A stretch of 64,000 nt of DNA from Janibacter sp. Soil728. GTDB lineage: Bacteria; Actinomycetota; Actinomycetes; Actinomycetales; Dermatophilaceae. The notes below the pieces were generated by a model, which made no database searches, was not told where the DNA came from, and saw nothing but the letters and a program-made list of their open reading frames with translations. Positions 60,079 to 64,000 of the stretch are shown here, piece by piece (position 1 is the first letter of the stretch; the number at the start of each line of letters is the position of its first letter). Both the position numbers and the translations under genes were made by a program. The DNA is taken from contig NZ_LMRZ01000005.1 in NCBI RefSeq assembly GCF_001428305.1, positions 1 to 64,000 of the forward strand, written 5' to 3'.

Positions 60079-63000
60079 GCTTCGCCCATCTGCACGTGGC
60101 GTCGGGGTTCTCCCTTCGTCATGGCACGACGACTCCGGAGGACCTCGTGGCCCGGGCCGCGGAGCTCGGGCAGCCGGCTCTCGCCCTGACCGACCGCGAC
60201 GGGCTCTACGGGGCGGTGCGCTTCGTCCGCGCGGCGACCGCGGCCGGGATCGTGCCGATCCTCGGGGTGGACCTGGCCGTCGACGACGGGTCCCGGACTC
60301 CCTCGCGCCGACGCACGCCCGTACGAGGTGGCGCCGAGGTCGACCCTCGTCACCCACGGGTCACCGTCCTGGCCCGCGGCACCGGAGCCGGGGTCCCGCA
60401 CGGGGTCGGCTGGGCCAGGCTGTGCCGACTCGTCAGCGAGGTGCACCTGACGGGCGAGCGCGGCGAAGCCGTGGCGACGGCGGCGATGGTCGCCCGGCAT
60501 GCAGCGGCGCCAGGACCCGACGAGCCGGGACCGCTGCTCGTCCTGCTCGGCCCGACCTCCGACGTCGGCGCCGCGCTGCTCGCCCGTCGGCCGGACCTCG
60601 CGCGTCAACGGCTGCAGGCCTGGCAGCAGGTCCTGCCCGCCGGTGCGCTCGCGATCGAGGTCGTCGACCACGGCGGTCCGCCCGGCACGCCGGCCTCGAC
60701 CGGCCACGCCGCGCACCTGCTCGGCCTCGCCGACTCCTGCGGTGTCCCCGCCGTGCTCACCGCGGCCGTGCGCCATCTGCGGCCGGAGGACGCGGCGACC
60801 GCAGACGTCCTCGACGCGACCCGTCGACTCGTCGCCCTCGACGCCCGTCACCTCGACCGGGTGACGACCGCCGGGCACCTCGCCGACGACGCCACGATGG
60901 CTGCGAGCGCCCACCGGGTGACGACCGCACTCGGCGGCGGCGCCGGCGGCTGGTCCTGCGCGAGTCCGGCCGAGCGAGCCCGGGTGCTCCTCGACGAGAC
61001 GGTGCGCACGGCGATGGGGTGCGCTCTGGATGACCGCCTGGACCTGGGCATCGGCCGGGTGCACCTGCCGGAGGCGCACGTGCTGGGGCTACGACCGGAC
61101 CAGGACCCGCAGGCGGTGCTCGCGCAGCGGTGCCGGGCAGCGATCGGCGCGCGCTACCCCGACGCGCTGCCGTCGATGCTGCGACAGGTCGAGGAGCGGC
61201 TGGCCGACGAGCTCGACGTCGTCGATGCCTTGGGGTACCCGACCTACTTCCTGACCGTCGCCGAGGTCGTCGACCTCATCACCGGCGCCGGGGTGCGCGT
61301 CGCCGCCCGCGGCTCCGGGGCGGGCAGCCTCGTCAACCACCTGCTCGGCATCAGCGCCATCGACCCGATCCGGCACGACCTGCTCATGGAGCGCTTCTGC
61401 TCGCCGCTGAGGGCCGAGCTGCCCGACATCGACATCGACGTGGAGTCCGCGCGCCGGACCGAGATGTACGGGCTGGTCCTGGAGCGCTTCGGCCGCGACC
61501 GGGTGACGTGCGTGTCGATGATGGACACCTACAAGGCGCGGCACGCCATCCGTGACGTCGGCGCGGCGCTGGGGGTCCCCCCTTCGGAGGTCGACGAGAT
61601 CGCCAAGGCCTTCCCGCACATCCGCGCCAAGGATGTGCGCTCGGCGATGGCCGAGCTGCCCGAGCTGCGCACCCGCAGCCTCGACGGACCACGTCTCGGA
61701 GTGCTCTTCGACCTGGTGGAGCGGCTCGACGGACTGCCACGACACATCGCCCTGCACCCCTGCGGTGTCGTCCTGTCCGACGGTGGTCTGCTCGACCGCA
61801 CCCCGGTCGAGTCGAGCTGGCTGGGCTTCCCGATGAGCCAGTTCGACAAGGACGACGTCGAGGCGCTCGGGCTGCTCAAGCTCGACATCCTCGGCATCCG
61901 GATGCAGTCGGCGATGGCGCACGCGGTCGGCGAGGTCGAGCGGGCCGACGGGGGGCGGATCGACCTCGACGACCGGGCCGATGTCCCGCTCGACGACCCG
62001 GCGACCTTCGCGATGATCCGTACGACCCGCACGCTCGGGTGCTTCCAGATCGAGAGCCCGGGACAGCGCGAGCTCATCGGCAAGCTCGCACCCACCGTCT
62101 TCGACGACCTGATCATCGACATCTCGCTCTTCCGCCCCGGCCCGGTGAAGTCGGACATGATCCGACCCTTCCTCGAGGCCCGGCACGGCTGGTCGCGGCC
62201 GCAGTTCCTCCACGACCGGCTCGTCCCGGCGCTCGCCGAGACCGAGGGGGTCGTCGTCTTCCACGAGCAGATGCTGCGGATCATCTCCGAGACGAGCGGC
62301 GCGACCCTGGCGCAGGCCGACGAGGTGCGGCGCACCATGGGCAGTCCCGACGGGCAGGCGCGCATCGAGGCGTGGTGGCGGCCCGCTGCGGCCGCCCGTG
62401 GTTACCCGCAGGCCGACGTCGACCGGATCTGGACGGTGCTGGCAGCCTTCGCCTCCTTCGGTTTCTGCAAGGCGCACGCTGCCGCCTTCGCCATGCCGAC
62501 CTATCAGTCCGCGTGGCTCAAGACCCACCACCCGGCAGCCTTCCTCGCCGGTGTCCTCACCCACGACCCGGGCATGTACCCCAAGCGACTGCTCCTCGAG
62601 GAGGCCCGCTCGCTCGGCGTCACGGTCCTCGGCGTCGACGTCAACGCGAGCACGGGGGAGTACCGCATCGAGCGCGCGCCCGTGCCGGGGCAGCCTCCGG
62701 ACGACCCGGACCTGCCCGACGGGTCCGGCTGGGGGATCCGCCTCTCGCTCGCCGACGTCAAGGGCATGAGCGACGGCGAGATCGCTCGCGTCGTCGCCGG
62801 AGCGCCCTACGACTCGCTCGCCGACTTCTGGCAGCGGGCTGCGGTGAGCCGGCCGGTCGTCGAGCGGTTGATCCTCGTCGGGGCCTTCGACTCCGTGCAC
62901 GGCACCGGGGCGGGGCGCGCGGGGCCGGGACTCGGCAGCCGCGGGCGACTGACCCGCCGTGACCTGCTGCTGCACGTCGCCGAGCTCGACCGCTGGTCAC

Positions 63001-63800
63001 GGGCCGCATCAGGTCGCTCCCGAGGGCGGGCACGGCGGGCCGATGTCCCGACCTGGGCAGCAGGGAAGCCGGGGGCGCAGCAGGTGCGCACGAGCACCGT
63101 CACCCCGGTCGCCAGTCAGCTGACCCTCGACCTCGGCGACTCCCCGGAGCTCGGTGACGGCGTCGGCCTGCCCGAGATGACCGTCCCCGACCAGGTGAGC
63201 GCCGAGCTGGAGATCCTCGGGCTCGATGCCTCACGGCATGTCATGGACTTCTACGCGCCGATGCTCCAGGCGCTCGGGGTGACCCGCAGTACCGACCTGC
63301 TCTCGGTGCGCAACGGTGCGCGGATCCTCGCCGCAGGAGTCAAGGTCGCGACCCAGACCCCACCGATCCGCTCTGGTCGCCGGGTCGTCTTCCTCACCGT
63401 CGACGACTCGACCGGCCCGGTCGACGCGACCTTCTTCGAGGACGTGCAGGGGCCCTACGCGGCGACGATCTTCCACTCCTGGTTGTTGCTCGTGCGCGGC
63501 ACGATCCGTCGGGCCGGGCCGCGCGGGGTCTCGGTGCTCGCCTCTGGCGCCTGGGAGCTGTCGACGCTGTGGGAGGCCTGGGAACGTGGCGGGATCGAGG
63601 CCGTGCACGCCGCGCTCGACGAGGCCGACGATCTCGCCCGGGCCCGCGACGCCGCGCACCATCAGCCCGAGGGTCACCGCGTGCTCGTCCACGCCTCGGG
63701 TTTCCGCCAGTCACCGTGGGCCGACACCCGTCCCGCGGGCACGGGTGTCGAGCCCCCGCGCAAGCTGTGGCACTCCTCGCCCGGCAGCTCGGGGCACTGA
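60075..63800 (+). CDS. dnaE2: Error-prone DNA polymerase DnaE2
   Basis: A 1241-residue C-family polymerase for lesion bypass during SOS. N-terminal PHP domain (FAHLHVASGFSLRHGT), polymerase active-site aspartates in LPDIDIDVESARRTEMYG (about residue 450), GCFQIESPGQRELIGKL, VVFHEQMLRII, SFGFCKAHAAAFA, and a C-terminal OB fold (RRVVFLTVDDSTGPVDATFFED). It keeps the active-site triad, so it should be catalytically competent. Mutasome partner ImuB (Y-family) is not found anywhere in the window. Starts with GTG 60075. Confidence 0.93.
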   Translation: MSFAHLHVASGFSLRHGTTTPEDLVARAAELGQPALALTDRDGLYGAVRFVRAATAAGIVPILGVDLAVDDGSRTPSRRRTPVRGGAEVDPRHPRVTVLARGTGAGVPHGVGWARLCRLVSEVHLTGERGEAVATAAMVARHAAAPGPDEPGPLLVLLGPTSDVGAALLARRPDLARQRLQAWQQVLPAGALAIEVVDHGGPPGTPASTGHAAHLLGLADSCGVPAVLTAAVRHLRPEDAATADVLDATRRLVALDARHLDRVTTAGHLADDATMAASAHRVTTALGGGAGGWSCASPAERARVLLDETVRTAMGCALDDRLDLGIGRVHLPEAHVLGLRPDQDPQAVLAQRCRAAIGARYPDALPSMLRQVEERLADELDVVDALGYPTYFLTVAEVVDLITGAGVRVAARGSGAGSLVNHLLGISAIDPIRHDLLMERFCSPLRAELPDIDIDVESARRTEMYGLVLERFGRDRVTCVSMMDTYKARHAIRDVGAALGVPPSEVDEIAKAFPHIRAKDVRSAMAELPELRTRSLDGPRLGVLFDLVERLDGLPRHIALHPCGVVLSDGGLLDRTPVESSWLGFPMSQFDKDDVEALGLLKLDILGIRMQSAMAHAVGEVERADGGRIDLDDRADVPLDDPATFAMIRTTRTLGCFQIESPGQRELIGKLAPTVFDDLIIDISLFRPGPVKSDMIRPFLEARHGWSRPQFLHDRLVPALAETEGVVVFHEQMLRIISETSGATLAQADEVRRTMGSPDGQARIEAWWRPAAAARGYPQADVDRIWTVLAAFASFGFCKAHAAAFAMPTYQSAWLKTHHPAAFLAGVLTHDPGMYPKRLLLEEARSLGVTVLGVDVNASTGEYRIERAPVPGQPPDDPDLPDGSGWGIRLSLADVKGMSDGEIARVVAGAPYDSLADFWQRAAVSRPVVERLILVGAFDSVHGTGAGRAGPGLGSRGRLTRRDLLLHVAELDRWSRAASGRSRGRARRADVPTWAAGKPGAQQVRTSTVTPVASQLTLDLGDSPELGDGVGLPEMTVPDQVSAELEILGLDASRHVMDFYAPMLQALGVTRSTDLLSVRNGARILAAGVKVATQTPPIRSGRRVVFLTVDDSTGPVDATFFEDVQGPYAATIFHSWLLLVRGTIRRAGPRGVSVLASGAWELSTLWEAWERGGIEAVHAALDEADDLARARDAAHHQPEGHRVLVHASGFRQSPWADTRPAGTGVEPPRKLWHSSPGSSGH

Positions 63801-63803
63801 ACC

Positions 63804-63827
63804 TTCGCCCCCTCCAGAGGGGGCGAA
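63804..63827. terminator. Terminator after dnaE2
   Basis: TTCGCCCCCTC pairs perfectly with GAGGGGGCGAA (2-base loop), beginning 4 bases after the dnaE2 stop. Confidence 0.8.
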
Positions 63828-63875
63828 CCTCCCTTCGCGCCGCAGCGGATCGTCGGGAGCCCGCGGAGACCGGGA

Positions 63876-63915
63876 CAAAGACAACCCGCGTGCCCTGACA
63901 CGCGATGTGTCTTTG
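63876..63915. repeat. Nested inverted repeat before the last gene
   Basis: CAAAGACA (63876-63883) pairs with TGTCTTTG (63908-63915) and an inner CGCGTG/CACGCG continues the stem. It is AT-richer than its surroundings. It could be a second terminator for dnaE2, or an operator for the next gene. Confidence 0.6.
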
Positions 63916-63968
63916 AATGGCGGGCATGGGGCGAAGGGGTGTCACCCGCGGCGACTAGGGTTGCAGCC

Positions 63969-64000
63969 ATGACTGACGAGCGAGCATGGCGCCGTGGCGG
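63969..64000 (+). CDS. Start of a partial gene running off the window
   Basis: ATG 63969 opens a reading frame (TDERAWRRGG) to the last base of the window; TAGGGT at 63956-63961 lies seven bases upstream, the same leaderless pattern seen elsewhere. Only about ten residues are visible, so the product is unknown. Confidence 0.4.
   Translation, partial: MTDERAWRRG

Overview
The window is a gene-dense, high-GC (roughly 70%) chromosomal segment of an actinobacterium. Evidence for this is GTG/TTG starts, mycothiol-family and DUF3043/DUF6504-type actinobacterial proteins, a cytochrome bc1-aa3 branch with a diheme QcrC and a CtaF subunit, a class II DAHP synthase, a PASTA kinase, and a LexA box of the actinobacterial TCGAAC-N4-GTTCGA type. 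An Intrasporangiaceae/Dermacoccaceae-like host (Janibacter relatives) is my inference from overall style, not something the sequence proves. No rRNA, tRNA, CRISPR array or intact transposase gene was found. Gene order from the epimerase at 2.8 kb to the prenyl synthase at 59 kb recalls, from memory, the Mycobacterium tuberculosis stretch from about Rv2216 down to Rv2173 (epimerase-dlaT, pepB, gcvT, glycerate kinase-HesB-adenosine kinase, ctaC, qcrCAB-ctaE-trpD, exonuclease/UvrC-like, fadD15, SRPBCC, ArsA-like, acyltransferase, aroG, pknL-Rv2175c, idsA).

Layout. 0-2.8 kb: short tandem repeats, a peptidase E, a divergent Ser/Thr kinase and a tandem array of palindromes. 2.8-7.2 kb (minus strand): lpdA, sucB/dlaT and an epimerase. 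7.3-12 kb: a Tat-secreted protein, pepA, gcvT, small ORF, DUF3043. 12-19 kb: an accessory-looking block (M20 dipeptidase, HIT-like, macrodomain, glutathionyl-hydroquinone-reductase-like, secreted phosphodiesterase-like, maleylpyruvate-isomerase family, DUF559 nuclease-like), with a family of 45-59 bp quasi-palindromic repeats in the intergenic spaces of its right half. 19-24 kb: nadA, glycerate kinase, HesB/ErpA, PfkB kinase, Aat. 25-37 kb: aerobic respiratory chain (ctaC-ctaD-ctaF; qcrC-qcrA-qcrB and ctaE on the other strand) with a lysine-less cysteine-desulfurase-like neighbour, an L,D-transpeptidase, a zincin, an MFS exporter, a receiver-like protein and trpD. 37-48 kb: DEDDh/UvrC-like exonuclease, Lrp-type RAM protein, DUF2332, acyl-CoA synthetase, SRPBCC proteins, a degenerate ArsA-like protein, two tandem ROK sugar kinases and an EEP-fold hydrolase. 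48-55.7 kb: acyltransferase, a two-component system, class II DAHP synthase, PknL-like kinase and a LysM/lytic transglycosylase. 55.8-59.2 kb: Rv2175c-like regulator, a secreted pair (PKD protein and DUF6318 lipoprotein), prenyl synthase. 59.2-63.8 kb: an SOS-type operon DUF6504-HEPN-DnaE2.

Working together: lpdA and sucB feed the 2-oxoacid dehydrogenase complexes; qcr and cta genes form one bc1-aa3 chain split over two opposing operons; erpA supplies Fe-S clusters; aroG and trpD serve aromatic biosynthesis; the PASTA kinase, LysM hydrolase and L,D-transpeptidase act at the cell wall; the last operon is a DNA-damage mutagenesis cassette. Many genes have a TANNNT -10 element 6-7 nt before the start codon, implying leaderless transcripts. 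A 9-mer CGAAGGGGG is strikingly frequent on both strands.
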